NCBI GenBank assembly: GCA_032158295.1 | Contig: CM063248.1 | Location: 19,493,273 to 19,557,272, forward strand | Direction of reading: 5' to 3' | DNA: 64,000 nucleotides | Source: Pycnopodia helianthoides | Lineage: Eukaryota > Echinodermata > Asteroidea > Forcipulatida > Asteriidae | In this document: positions 45,701 through 57,790 of the stretch, piece by piece | How positions within the stretch are numbered: the stretch's first letter is position 1 | Layout: each line of letters starts with the position of its first letter | The notes under the pieces: model-generated | What the model was told of the DNA's origin: nothing | The model's database searches: none | Seen by the model: the letters and a program-made list of their open reading frames with translations, nothing else | Position numbers and translations under genes: made by a program

Positions 45701-47460
45701 TTGAGAGTAACTTCAATAGGATTACCGTATTTAATGGTTGCTGCTCTTGTTCAACATTTTCACCCGAGCGCCAGCCCTATTCAAACACATTTAGTTTTCA
45801 ATGCACGGGACCCAGGTGTGTCCAATTTAAATGAATTATCTGCGAGTTACGTGATGTTAGGTCATCCACTGATTTATTCAGACGCATCCTAAGCCGCTGT
45901 TCTTTACACTGATTGGTTAGCTCTGTGAGATGTTGGACCATTCAGCGGACTTCCCGGGAATTAGTTCATGAATAATTTGAAGTTCTTAGTCAACGAGCGG
46001 CGCGGCAAGCCTGATTAAATTGGTCGGGTGGTACGGGAAAAACCCTCAACGAGGAGGTGAAACTAATATTGTGTTTTAAAAAGTTAGCCATTATTACCCA
46101 TTCTTTAATTCAGCAAAATAATAAATATTATACCAATTAAAAAAATATAAATTTACTGAGTTAAAACATGCAATCAAAGCGAGGCTTGAAGAGAAATATT
46201 ATTGTTTTCTCAAGGCAAAGACGAGTGAAATGGAACAGTCCAGATTTCAACAAGTGATTATACTTTGCCGTCTTGTATAAACAAACTGCATCCTATATTT
46301 GTTTTAGATACATGAATACAATTAAACATCGTTCTATTACACATTTGGAATTGAAAATGTGGTAAATATGACGACTTCATCGTCGTCGAAGTATAGCTTA
46401 TCAATCTTAAATTGAGCTCCTCGTTAGTTCAGTCATGCAGTGGCGGGGAAAGCAAACTGTAGCAACCAAAAATATACAATTTGTAGGTCACAAGTTCACA
46501 TCAAAGACCCATAGACCGCAAAATGTAAATGTATTACATCTGCCAACAAAAGACTCCGGTGTTTTGTAACACATTGAATTAACTTGCACTGATGACGTCA
46601 AGTTTCTCGGCTAGGTTTGTTAAACAAAAATAGCGCCCACTGCGGCGAGAGGCAAATTAACGATATCAATTCGATAAATCTAACTGATGATAAACAGAAA
46701 AATTCATGGATGGATAAGGATTGTTTTTCACATCTACCCTTGGCCACTGTAAAACAGACTTCGGTTATGCAATTTTTTCCATTTATCAACTTGTGAAAAT
46801 TTTGATAAAACCATGACTATTTAAAAAGTAACTCTTAGGGTTTCCCAAGGGCACATGATTCAATGAATACTGGAACTCATAAAAATATAATGCTGATCAA
46901 TTTAGCCGGGGAAAGGGGGGATTAAGTGGGCAGGCTCGGCAGGGTGTGGTGGAAAGTGGCATCTAATATGAATCCAGATGATTAACAATAATGTTTCTAT
47001 TACTAATGAGGTTTTCCCAAAGTGATCATGAGGGTTATAGCTTGTAGATATTATCACTTATATAATAGCACTGGGTACTCTGTGCTTAAAGGATCCCATC
47101 AGAATCTACGCATGCACTTACACCAATGGACTGTTAAAAATATAAATTGAATGCATGTGAATACAAAATAGCAAAATATAATCACAAGATAAAATCTGGA
47201 CTGTTCCATTACACAAGGCAAAGACGAGTGAAATGGAACAGTCCAGATTTCAACAAGTGATTATACTTTGCGTCTTGTATAAACAAACTGCATCCTATAT
47301 TTGTTTTAGATACCTTACACATAGAGCTTTGTTATTTGATATTTTTTATCTAATCATAATTTGTTTTAGCAATAAATAATACAAAGTTTCGAACAATGTA
47401 TAGTTTACTCCTACAATAAGGTACATATACTAATCAGCTGATTAAGACAAAGCTGAAGCA
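42714..47460 (-). repeat. Right arm of giant inverted repeat
   Basis: Inverse of the left arm. The segment around 'gttcgactgtat' is present twice (about 43185-43375 and 44035-44215) where the left arm has one. A ~105-bp copy of the terminal segment (47215-47315) is also found at 46211-46310. Confidence 0.85.
43676..43716. repeat. AAT/ATT microsatellite
   Basis: AAT run followed by an ATT run, forming a short hairpin inside the right arm. Confidence 0.9.
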
Positions 47461-47748
47461 GTATGATACAGGTTAGCTAAAGAGCATTTGACGTTTATAG
47501 CCATCACCTGTTGACGTGCAAGCTTACACAGGTGTAATAATGCATAATGCAATCAATACAAACGGTCCTCAAAGTTAAAATCCATTAGTACCCACGAAGT
47601 GTAGCAGCGGAACCATCCCACGCATCCTATTTATCAATATTGGACTCCTATATTCAATTTTTGGGGGTGTCAGAACAGTATACATGGGAAAAAATAGAGA
47701 GAGAGAGATACAACCTCAGTGCACGAAACAAATGAATGCATGACTTAC

Positions 47749-47855
47749 CAGTGGCGAAGAACGTTGACTTCACTCAGACCGGCAGCTCAACATCTCAATC
47801 ATGGTGTAGCATCAGTGAATGGCAATGGTCACACACAACTTCTTGAACGGGATGT
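47749..47855 (-). other. Exon-like segment of unknown transcript
   Basis: Bounded by acceptor cacattttgcag and donor CACTG|gtaagtc on the minus strand. If joined in phase to the box at 49124-49240 it adds DIPFKKLCVTIAIH and a stop. Coding status is uncertain. Confidence 0.35.
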
Positions 47856-47999
47856 CTGCAAAATGTGAAAACGTATAAAGGTGTCAACAATTGATAACAG
47901 ATGCACGACATGTCTTGTAAACTGATTGGTGTTCAATCAATATTTCCATCTTGATGCAACTGTTTAATGTAAATTTTTGATGTATTGCAAAATCGAATG

Positions 48000-48640
48000 T
48001 TGCGCTTTTTGGTTTGCGTTTACACCATGTATTGTCCTATTTCTGGTAAAAACTCATCCTGCAAATTTAAGCACTGCAGCAGAACAGATTTGTGGATCAA
48101 GTAAGAGGAAGGGGGTCTTCGTAATTATCTCAACAATCTGTGAGGTAAGTAAATGTTTGAAAGAGCTTGTCCTAATAATAATAATAGTAACAACATTTAT
48201 ATAGCGCTTAATACAGGCGTTTCTAAGCGCTGATATTGAGGCCTAATCATTTATAGCACCATGTTATGGTTTACAAGGTGCTGTGGCGCAATATGCTGTC
48301 AATCAAACCAGGGTCACCGTGGCGAACCCTTCTCTTTTGATAAGTGTACTGGGTTCTTTTACGTGCATTACACAACACACGGGACCTACGGCTTAACGTC
48401 CCATCCGAAGGACGCAGCAATAATGGTTAAGTGTCTTGCTGAAGGACACAAGTGTCACGCCCGGGACTCGAACCCACACTCTGCTGATCAGAAACACCAG
48501 AGCTTGAGTCCGGTGTTCTTATCCGCCCGGCCACGACACGCCACGTCCTGCTAATTCTACTGCCATGGAGTAGATATTCAGTCTTCTTAGGATGACTAGA
48601 GCAAGCTCGTCAAAGGGTTGAGACCAAACTTATCAGAACA
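48000..48640 (+). mobile_element. Decayed Penelope-like end split by a SINE
   Basis: 'tggtttgcgtttacaccatg' at about 48009 and 'tctactgccatggagtag' plus 'gagcaagctcgtc' after 48550 resemble the Penelope-like terminal sequence. The SINE at 48190-48540 separates them. Confidence 0.4.
48190..48540 (-). mobile_element. tRNA-derived SINE (long family), minus orientation
   Basis: Inverse of the copy at 59240: 'cgggactcgaacccacactc' (B-box), 'aggacacaagtgtcacg', 'ggcttaacgtcccatccg' and 'gttcttttacgtgcattac', ending 'cggccacgacacgccac'. Confidence 0.85.
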
Positions 48641-49123
48641 AGATCAAAGTAAAGTTCAAAAACAACTGTTATTGTTTTCTAATCAACATAGGCATTTTAG
48701 ACAAAAGTCTATAACAGGTGAGCTTTCAAATGAAAATGATAACCAAAAAAAGTGGCACAACATTGGTTCATTACCACAATTTGAGAGTTGAAAAACCAGT
48801 AGGCTTGCAAATCTTTGAGGACTGGACAACATGCTTTGGAAAATTTTAGGAGACGGCAAACACTGGCTCATTGAAATTGGAGAGTTGAAATCATAAGGTT
48901 GGCAGCTTTTGAAGCCTGACAAGATGTTATGCTTCAGATAAATTAGAAGACAGCACAACATTGGTTTAAAACCAAACTGAGAGTTGAAAAAATCATTAGA
49001 TTTGCAAGTTTGGAGGGACTGGACAACTTGCTTTGATTAAATAAATTTAAGAGACGGCACAACATCGACTTATGAACAACTTGAGAGTTGATGAATCATA
49101 AAATTCAAAAGTTTGGCAAATAC

Positions 49124-49240
49124 CTTCATTCACAATCCATGTTGGCTTAACTTCATCGATGTTCTCAGTTTCCATGTTTGCATGCTCTCCTTCAACATCT
49201 GTACTGGCCGCAGCCAAACCTGTCGCTGCAAGGCCGGCAA
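49124..49240 (-). other. Exon-like box A in satellite
   Basis: Donor AATGAAG|gtatttgcc at the low end and AG at the high end. It is open in one frame: AGLAATGLAAASTDVEGEH... ends IVNE. It is the only box whose frame is uninterrupted. Confidence 0.45.
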
Positions 49241-49784
49241 CTTTTGAAGGACTAGGCATTTTGCTTTGAAAAAAGAGAAGAGACGACATTACGTTGGCAA
49301 GTTTTGAGGGAATAAAACACATCCTCTGGAAAAAGTAGAGGACGGCACAAAATTGGCTCGGGAACAATTCGAGGTTGAACATCATGGGGCTGGCACATTT
49401 TTGAGAGATCGGACAACATGCTTTGGGAAAAGTTATGAGACGCCACAAGATGACTCTTGCCATATTTGAGAGACGAACATTCGTTATGCTGGCAACGTCT
49501 TAGGGACTAGGCATCATTATTTGGAAGAGTTAAGAGCCGGCACAATATTGGCTTGTGAACATTTTGGGAGTTGAACAACATACATTAGGTTGGCAAGTTT
49601 TGAGGGAATTAAACACATGCTTTGGAGAGAAGTAGAAGACAACACTAATTCTGCTCATGATTTTAAAGAGTTAAGAGATGTCACAACATTGGCTTGTGAA
49701 CAATTTGAGAATTGAACGTACTTACAATGGCAAGTTTTGAGGGTACTAGAAAACATGCTTTGAAATAATATATATTCGGTTTGC

Positions 49785-50803
49785 AGTAACACCGTGTGTG
49801 TAAATATCTATTCTGCTGTGTAGATTTTGTTCTTTAGAGAACTTGTCTTGCTATTTGTTCTACTACCGCGGAGTAGATTTTCGGAACTAGGGAGACTTCT
49901 CAGTTCTGAAAAGAACTGTCCTGCTTATTAACTACTACCTGGGCGGGAGGTAGGAAATCGGCCTGGACTACTACTTTAGCTTTGTGGATCGGGGGGACTT
50001 CTCGTAATTAACTGCACTGTCGCGGAGTGAGTTCTTTTTGGTCTCAACGTTTCGACTGGCTTGCTCTAGTCATCGTCAGGAGACTGAAGAGTGTAAGATA
50101 TGCTGGACTATTTATAAGGATTCAGAGGTTTCAGTGTAGAGTCAGTCACTGCTCTGATTGGTTCTTCTGAAAGGAGAACTGTGATTGGAGGGCTCAGAGT
50201 TATTGTGTGGGTTGCCCATTGTGTGTGAGTGCCCTGTGTAGTGGGGCCTGGAAGTTGTCTGTGGGATACCAGTAGAGTAGGGTGGTAGGATTGTGTGCCA
50301 AATATTGCTGATGAAGTAGCTGATATCTTGATGCACTGTATTGTGCTTGTGTATTTCAATAGCTTCCCTGATGAGACGTGTATACCCATGTCTCTCAGGA
50401 GCTATGATTTGAGCTTGATCCCAATCTATGACATGGTCTAGATCAGCAGAATGTTTGACAATGGCAGATTTGTCATATTCTCCTCTGCAGCCATGGGCTT
50501 TGTGTTCTTTCAGCCTTGTGTCAAGGTCTCTACCCGTCTCGCCAATGTACACTTTACCACAAGAGCAAGGAGTCCAGTAAACTCCTGCTTGACTGCTAGA
50601 GTCATACTTGTCTTTGTGGGTGTGTAGCTTCGTTTCTAACTTGTTGCAGGACAGTTCTTTTCAAAACTGAGAAGTCTCCCGAATTCTGAAAATCTACTCC
50701 GCGGTAGTAGAACAAATAGCAAGACAAGTTCTCTAAAGAACAAAATCTACACAGCAAAGTAGATATTTACACACATGGTGTTACCGCAAACCGAATATAT
50801 ATT
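49785..50803. mobile_element. Penelope-like element, truncated, between inverted ends
   Basis: The left end 'tattcggtttgcagtaacac' and right end 'ggtgttaccgcaaaccgaat' are inverse for ~180 bp. Between them lie 'gtctcaacgtttcgactggc' and the endonuclease frame. The satellite resumes on both sides, so this is an insertion. Confidence 0.82.
50142..50650 (-). pseudogene. GIY-YIG endonuclease domain of a Penelope-like element, 5'-truncated
   Basis: Frame with GVYWTPCSCGKVYIGETGRD, RLKEHK, IDWDQAQII and LIREAIEIHKHN. GVY/VYIG is the GIY-YIG core, the Arg in TRLKEH and the Glu in REAIEI are the expected catalytic positions, and the CxC before VYIG is typical of Penelope-like elements. The reverse transcriptase is missing. 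The frame stops abruptly at the inverted terminal sequence near 50650. In a full element this endonuclease sits C-terminal to the RT and nicks DNA for integration. This copy cannot act on its own. Confidence 0.85.
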
Positions 50804-50983
50804 GATACCTCACCATGCAATGCATGTGAACAATTTGAGGGTTGGAAAAATGTTGGCAAGTTTTGGATGGATAGGTTGGCAAGTTTTTAGGGACTTGAAA
50901 ACAATTTCTGAGAAAATATGAAAGACTGCACATCATTTGCGCGAGAGTTGATAAATCAACATGTTCAAAAGTTTGGCAAATAC

Positions 50984-51115
50984 CTTCAACGACATCTCCA
51001 CAATCCTTGTTGGCGTAACTTCATCGATGTTCACAAGATCCATGATGGTATGCTCTCATTCGTCATCTGTGCTGGTAGCAGCCAAACCTGTCCAAGAAAC
51101 AACCAGCATAGCAAC
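50984..51115 (-). other. Exon-like box B in satellite
   Basis: Starts after gtag|GTTGC and ends TTGAAG|gtatttgcc. The frame reads AMLVVSWTGLAATSTDDE then a stop. Confidence 0.45.
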
Positions 51116-51915
51116 CTACTCCCTGAAAAATAAGAGACAGCACTACATGTTCTCATTAACACAGTTTTAGAGTTGAACAACCTTTAGGTTTGCAATATTT
51201 TAGGACTGGACAACATGCTTTTGGAAAAGTTAAGAGATGACAGAATAATGGCTAGTAGAAAACCAAAAGTTGAAGATCTATTACGCTGGCAAGTTTTGAG
51301 TGACTGGACAAGACAAAGAAAAGAACCACAGATGTCTTGTCAACAATTTGACGGCAAAACATTGACTCGTAAATGATTTGTGGGATTAGAACATCCTTAG
51401 ATTGGCAGGTCTTAAGGGACCAGTTTCCTTCAGAATAATTGAGAGATAGCACACTGTTGTCTTAACAAAAATGTTGGCACAACATCGGCAAGTTTCCAGG
51501 GACTGGAAAAAATGTAGTGGGAAATTTTAAGAGACAGCCTATCAAGTTGAAAAATCATTAGTTTGCGAATTTCTTCAGGACTTAACGAAATGCTTTGGGA
51601 AAAATTAAGAGACCTCACAACTTTGGCTAGTTGAAATGGAGAGTTGAAAAATCACTAGGTGCTGGCACAGCATTGACTCATTAACACAATTTGAGAGATG
51701 AAAACATCAATAGGTTGTCAAGTTTTGAGGGACTGGCCAACGAGATAGAACAACTTTGCCTCAACAAAATGTGACGGCACAACGTTGGCTCATTAAAAAG
51801 TTTTGAGGGACTGGACAATATGCTTTCAATAAATAAATTGGAGAGACGGCAAAACATTGACTTGTGAACGACTTGAGAGTTGATAAATCAACAGGCTCAA
51901 AAGTTTGGCAAATAC

Positions 51916-52047
51916 CTTCATTGATGTCATCAAAATCCATGTTGGCGTAAGTTCATCGGTGTTCTTAAGTTTCATGTTGGTATGCTCTCATTCGTCATCT
52001 GTGCTGGCAGCAGCCAAACATGTCTGAGAAACGAGCAGCATAGCAAC
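51916..52047 (-). other. Exon-like box C in satellite
   Basis: Starts after gtgtgtag|GTTGC and ends ATGAAG|gtatttgcc. The frame reads AMLLVSQTCLAAASTDDE then a stop. Confidence 0.45.
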
Positions 52048-52806
52048 CTACACACACACAAAAATAAGAGACGGCACAACATTGGTTCATGAACAATTTC
52101 AGAGTTGAAAAACTTATTAGGTTAGCAAGTTTTTAGGGAGCAGACATTATACCATGGAAAAAAAAGGAGAGGGCACAATGTTTGATCTAACACTAATCAC
52201 AAAGTTTGCTCTCAAACAATTTGACAGCACAACATTGACTCGTAAACAACTAGAGAGATGAAAACGCCATAAGGTTGGCAAGTTTTGAAAGACTGAAAAC
52301 CTTTTTAAAGACTGGGCAATATGGTTTTGGAAAACGAATGAGCACGAATCTGGCTAGTGAGAAATTTGAGAGATGAGCAATCATTAGGCTGACAAGTTTT
52401 GAGGGACTGGGCAACATGATTTGGAAGAGTTAAGAGACGGCACACCATTCGCTCTTGACATTTAAAAAAGAGTCGGCACAAGGACGGCAAATTTTGAGTG
52501 ACTGAAACACATACTTTTGGAAAAATTAAGAGACGACACAACATTGGCTCGTGAACATTTTGAGAGTTGAACAAATTAAATTAGGTTGGCAAGTTTTGAG
52601 GAAAAAGTAGAAGACAGCACTGAATTGGCTTGTGAGCGATTTGAGGCTGAAACAAACTGAGCGTTGAAACAAATCATTAGCTTGACATGTTTTGAGGGAC
52701 TGCACAATAAATACTTTCAATAAACAAATTAGAGAGAAGGCACAAAATTGACTTGTGAACAACTTGAGAGTTGATAAATCATCGGGGTCAAAAGTTTGGC
52801 AAATAC

Positions 52807-52917
52807 CTTCATTGATGTCATCAAAATCCATGCTGGCGTAAGTTCATCGGTGTTCTCAAGTTTCATGTTGGTATGCTCTCATTGGTCACCTGTCCGAGAA
52901 ACAAGCAGCATGGCAAC
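52807..52917 (-). other. Exon-like box D in satellite
   Basis: Same acceptor and donor as box C but ~21 bp shorter. The frame reads AMLLVSRTGDQ then a stop. Confidence 0.45.
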
Positions 52918-53864
52918 CTACACACACAAAAACAAGAGATGGCACAACATTAGTTTGTGAACAACTTGTGAGTTGAAAACTTATTAGGTTAGCAAAATTT
53001 TAGGGAGTCGACGTTATGCCATGGAAAAAAAAAAGGAGACGACACAAAAGTTTGCTCGAAAAATCATTATCACAAAGTTTGCTCGTAAACGATTTGAAAA
53101 CACCATTAGGTTGGCACATTTTGAAAGACTGGACAACAAGCTTGGATTTTAAAAAAAATAAGAGACCGCACATCATTGACTTACAAACAACTTGAGGGTT
53201 GATAAGTCATCAGGTTGGACTGTACAACATGCTTTAAAAGGTTAGAAATGGCACATAAATTGCTCTTGTCATGAATGGAAATTGATTATTCATTGGGCAG
53301 ACAAGATTTGAGGGACTAGACATTCTGCTTTCAAAAAAGGGACAGCACAACGTTCAATTTTTAAGAACTGGACAACATGGTTTGGGAAAAGTAAAGAGAC
53401 GGCACAAAATTAGGTTGTGAGAAATAATAGAGTTTAAAAAATTATAAAGCTGGCACGTTTAAAGGAACATGACAACATGCTTTGGAAAAGTAAAGGGCAG
53501 CACAACCCTGCCTCGTGAAAAATTTGAAAGTTGAACATTCATTAGGCTGGAAAGTTTTTGAGGGACTTCAACATGTGCTTAGAAGACGGCACAAAAATGG
53601 CTTGTGAATATTTTGAGAGTGAAACAAACACTAGGTGGGCAAGTTTTGAAAGACTAAACATTTTGCTTTGATAAAAAGAAGACAAGGCACAGGGGTGGCA
53701 AGTTCTGAGAGACTGAAACTCATGCTCTGTGAGCAATTTGAGAATTTTAAACAGTAAGAGACGGCACTAAGTTGGCTTGTGACCAATATGAGAGTTAAAC
53801 TATCATTACGCTGGCAAGTTTTTACGGACCAGAAGACATGCTTTATGAAAAAAAAACGAGACGG

Positions 53865-56800
53865 CACATCAATGGCTCTTGACATACTTGAGAGTTGAAC
53901 ATTTGTTACGCTGTCAACTTTTGAAAGACTCAACGTTAAATTTTAAGGGACTGGACAACAAAGTTTGGGAAAAAGTTCAGAGACGGCACAAAATTTGGCA
54001 AGTTTTGACAGACTAAAAAACCTGCTCTGGGAACTGTTAAGAACCGGAAAAAAAATTGGATCTTGAGAAACTTGAGAATTTTCAAGGGACTGCAATACAT
54101 ACCTTCAAAACAGTAGGAGACGGCACAAAGTTGGCTCGTGAACAAGTTTAGAGTAAAACTATCACTAGGCTGGTAAGTTTTTACGGACCAGAAGACACAT
54201 TTTGTTAAAAATTAGGAGACGGCGCATCATTGGCTCTTGACATACTTGAGAGTTGAACATTTGTTACGCTGTCAACTTTTGAAAGACTCAACGTTAAATT
54301 TTAAGGGACTGGACAACAAAGTTTGGGAAAAGTTCACAGACGGCACAAACTTCGGCTTGCAAACAAATTGAGAGTTGAACATACATTAGGTTGGTAAGTT
54401 TTTAGGGACACGTGCTTAGGAAAAAGTAGGAGACGGCACAAAAACAGCTTGTAAACAATTTGAGGGTGAAACTAACACTAGGCTGAGAAGTTTTAAGGGA
54501 CTAAACGGTTTGCTTTGATAAAAAAAAGAGACGGCACAAGGTTGGCAAGTTTTGACAGACTGAAACACTTGCTCTGGGAACTGTTAAGATCCGGAACAAA
54601 CATGGATCTTGAGCAACTTGAGAATTTTCGAGGACTGCAAAGCATGCCTTCAAAACAGTAAGAGGCGGCACAAATTTGGCTCGTGAACAAGTTAAGATTA
54701 AAACTATCATAAGACTGGCAAGTTTTTTACGAACCAGAAGAAATGTTTTGGTAAAAATTACAAAACGGCGCATCATTGGCTCTTGACATACTTGAGAGTT
54801 GAACATTTGTTACGCTGTCAACTTTTCAGAGACTCAAGGTTAAATTTTAAGGGACTGGACAACATAGTTTGGAAAAGTTCACAGACGGCACAAACTTTGG
54901 CTCGCGAACAAATTGAGAGTTGAACATACATTAGGTTGGTAAGTTTGGAGGGTACGTGCTAAGGAAAAAGTAGGAGACGGCACAAAAACAGCTTGTAAAC
55001 AATAAGAGAGTGAAACTAACACTAGGGTGGCAAGATTTTAGGGACTAAACGGTTTGCTTTGATAAAAAAAAGAGACGGCACAAGGTTGGCAAGTTTTGAC
55101 AGACTGAAACACTTGCTCTGGGAACTGTTAAGATCCAGAACAAAATTGGATCGTGAGCAACTTGAGAATTTTCGAGGGACTGCAACACATGCTTTCAAAA
55201 GAGTTAGAGACGGCACAAAGTTGGCTCGTGAACAAGTTAAGAGTAAAACTATCATAAGGCTGGCAAGTTTTTACGGACCAGAATAAAGGTTTTGGTAAAA
55301 ATTAGGAGACGGCGCATCATTGGCTCTTGACTTGCTTGAGAGTTGAATATTTGTTACGCTGTCAACTTTTGAGAGACTCAACGTTAAATTTTAAGGGACT
55401 GGACAACAAAGTTTGGGAAAAGTTCAGAGACGGCACAAACGTTGGGTCGCGAACAAATTGAGAGTTGAACATTCATGAGGTTGGTAAGTTTTTAGGGACA
55501 CGTGCTTAAAAAAAAGTAGTAGACGACACAAAAACAGCTTGTAAACAATTAGAGAGTGAAACTAACGCTAGGCTGGCAAGATTTTAGGGACTAAACGGTT
55601 TGCTTTGATAAAAAAAAGAGACGGCACATGGTTGGCAAGTTTTGACAGACTGAAACACTTGCTCTGGGAATTGTTAAGATCCGGAACAAAATTGGATCGT
55701 GAGCAACTTGAGAATTTTCGAGGGACTGCAACACATGCCTTCAAAACAGTAGGAGACGGCACAAAGTTGGCTCGTGAACAAGTTAAGATTAAAACTATCA
55801 TGAGGCTGCAAGTTTTTACGGACCAGAAGACAGTTTTGGTAAAAATTAGGAGACGGTGCATCAGTGGCTCTTGACATACTTGAGAGTTGAATATTTTGTT
55901 ACGCTGTCAACTTTTGAAAGACTCAACGTTAAATTTTAAGGGATGGACAACATAGTTTGGGAAAAGTTCAGAGAGGGCACAAACTTGGCTCGCGAACAAA
56001 TGAGAGTTGAACATACATTAGGTTGGTAAGTTTTTAGGGACACGTGTAAAAAAAGTAGGAGACGCACAAAAACAGCTTGTAAACAATTAGAGAGTGAAAC
56101 TAACCTAGGCTGGCAAGATTTTAGGGACTAAACGGTTTGCTTTGATAAAAAAAAGAGACGGCACAAGGTTGGCAAGTTTTGACAGACTGAAACACTTGCT
56201 CTGGGAATGTTAAGATCCGGAACAAAATTGGATCGTGAGCAACTTGAGAATTTTTGAGGGACTGCAACACATGCCTTCAAAACAGTAGGAGACGGCACAA
56301 AGTTGGCTCGTGAACAAGTTAAGATTAAAACTATCATTAGGCTGACAAGTTTTTACGGACCAGAAGACACGTTTTGGTAAAATTAGGAGACGGTGCATCA
56401 GTGGCTTCTGACAACTTGAGAGTTGAATATTTTGTTACGCTGTCAACTTTTGAAAGACTCAACGTTAAATTTTAAGGGACTGGACAACAAACTTTGGGAA
56501 AAGTTCAGAGACGGCACAAACTTTGGCTCGCGAACAAATTGAGAGTTGAACATTCATTAGGTCGGTAAGTTTTTTAGGACAGTGCAAAAAAAAGTAGGAG
56601 ACGCACAAAAACAGCTTGTAAACAATTAGAGAGTGAAACTAACGCTAGGCTGGCAAGATTTTAGGGACTAAACGGTTTGCTTTGATAAAAAAAAGGACGG
56701 CACAAGGTTGGCAAATTTTGACAGACTGAAACACTTGCTCTGGGAAATGTTAAGATCGGAACAATATTGGATCGTGAGCAACTTGAGCATTTTCGAGGGA

Positions 56801-57660
56801 CTGCAACACATGCCTTCAAAACAGTAAGAGACGGCACAAAGTTGGCTCGATGAACAAGTTAAGATTAAAACTATCATTAGGCTGGCAAGTTTTTACGGAC
56901 AAGAAGACACGTTTTGGTAAAAATTAGGAGACGGCGCATCATTGGCTCTTGACATACTTGAGAGTTGAATATTTGTTACGCTGTCAACTTTTGAAGAGAC
57001 TCACGTTAAATTTTAAGGGACTGGACAACAAAGTTTGGGAAAAGTTCAGAGACGGCACAAACTTTGGCTCGCGAACAAATTGAGAGTTGAACATACATGT
57101 ACATTAGGTCGGTAAGTTTTTAGGGACACGTGCTGAAAAAAAGTAGGAGACGGCACAAAAACAGCTTGTAAACAATTAGAGAGTGAAACTAACGCCAGGC
57201 TGGCAAGATTTTAGGGACTAAACGGTTTGCTTTGATAAAAAAAGAGACGGCACAAGGTTGGCAAGTTTTGACAGACTGAAACACTTGCTCTGGGAAATGT
57301 TAAGATCCGGAACAAAATTGGATCGTGAGCACCTTGAGAATTTTCGAGGGACTGAAACACATGCTTTGGAAACAGTCGGAGATGGCACAAAGTTGGCTCG
57401 TGAACAATTTTAGAGTTAAACTATCACTAGGCTGGCAAGTTTTTACGGACCAGAAGAAAAGCTTGGGTAAAAGTAAGGAGACGGCGCATCAGTGGCTCTT
57501 GACATACTTTGTTACGCTGTCAACTTTTGAGAAACTCAACGACAAATTTTAAGGGACTGGAAAACATAGTTTGGGAAAATTAAGAGACGGCACAAACTTT
57601 GGCTCTTGAAAAAATTGAGAGTTGAACATACATTGGGTTGGCGAGTTTTGAGGGGGCTGA
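53865..57660 (+). repeat. Higher-order satellite array, ~543-bp units
   Basis: The marker 'ggctcttgacatac' or its close variants recurs at about 53877, 54230, 54778, 55322, 55867, 56403, 56944 and 57494. After a short first unit of ~353 bp the spacings are 537-550. Each unit has five to six distinct monomers in fixed order, one identified by 'gtttgctttgataaaaaaa'. Confidence 0.92.
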
Positions 57661-57664
57661 AACA

Positions 57665-57790
57665 CATCGTTTTTGCGCCGTCTCCTACTTTTTCCTAAGC
57701 ACGTGTCCCTCAAAACTTACCAACCTATTTTTTTATGTTCAACTCTCAAATTGTGTTTAGGAAAAAGTAGAAGACGGCACCAAAATGGCT
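57665..57790. repeat. Orientation switch inside the satellite
   Basis: 'gcgccgtctcctactttttc' at about 57675 is the inverse of 'gaaaaagtagaagacggcac' at about 57761. A single monomer is flipped, making a local foldback. Confidence 0.85.

Larger units (their letters stand above)
34214..47460. mobile_element. ~13.2-kb giant inverted repeat with polypyrimidine/polypurine core
   Basis: Sequence from 34214 inward is the inverse of sequence from 47460 inward. Matched anchors include 'tcagctgattaa' (34229/47430), the terminal palindrome (34403/47270), the block with 'gaacagcggcttaggatgcg' (35688/45897), the exon-like block (36100/45580), 'ccatcaaggtcttggaagat' (38105/43285) and 'aatacttagataataaaata' (38650/42735). 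Arms differ by indels (4.48 versus 4.75 kb). No transposase, reverse transcriptase or target duplication was recognised. The arrangement recalls foldback (TU/FB-type) elements, but it could be a palindromic segmental duplication. Confidence 0.85.
48690..53864 (+). repeat. Irregular ~95-bp satellite monomers
   Basis: Diverged monomers with 'gagacggcacaacattggct', 'gaacaatttgagagttga', 'attaggttggcaagttttga' and 'gggactggacaacatgcttt'. The array is broken by a Penelope-like copy (49785-50803) and exon-like boxes. Order of variants is not obviously periodic here. Confidence 0.9.
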
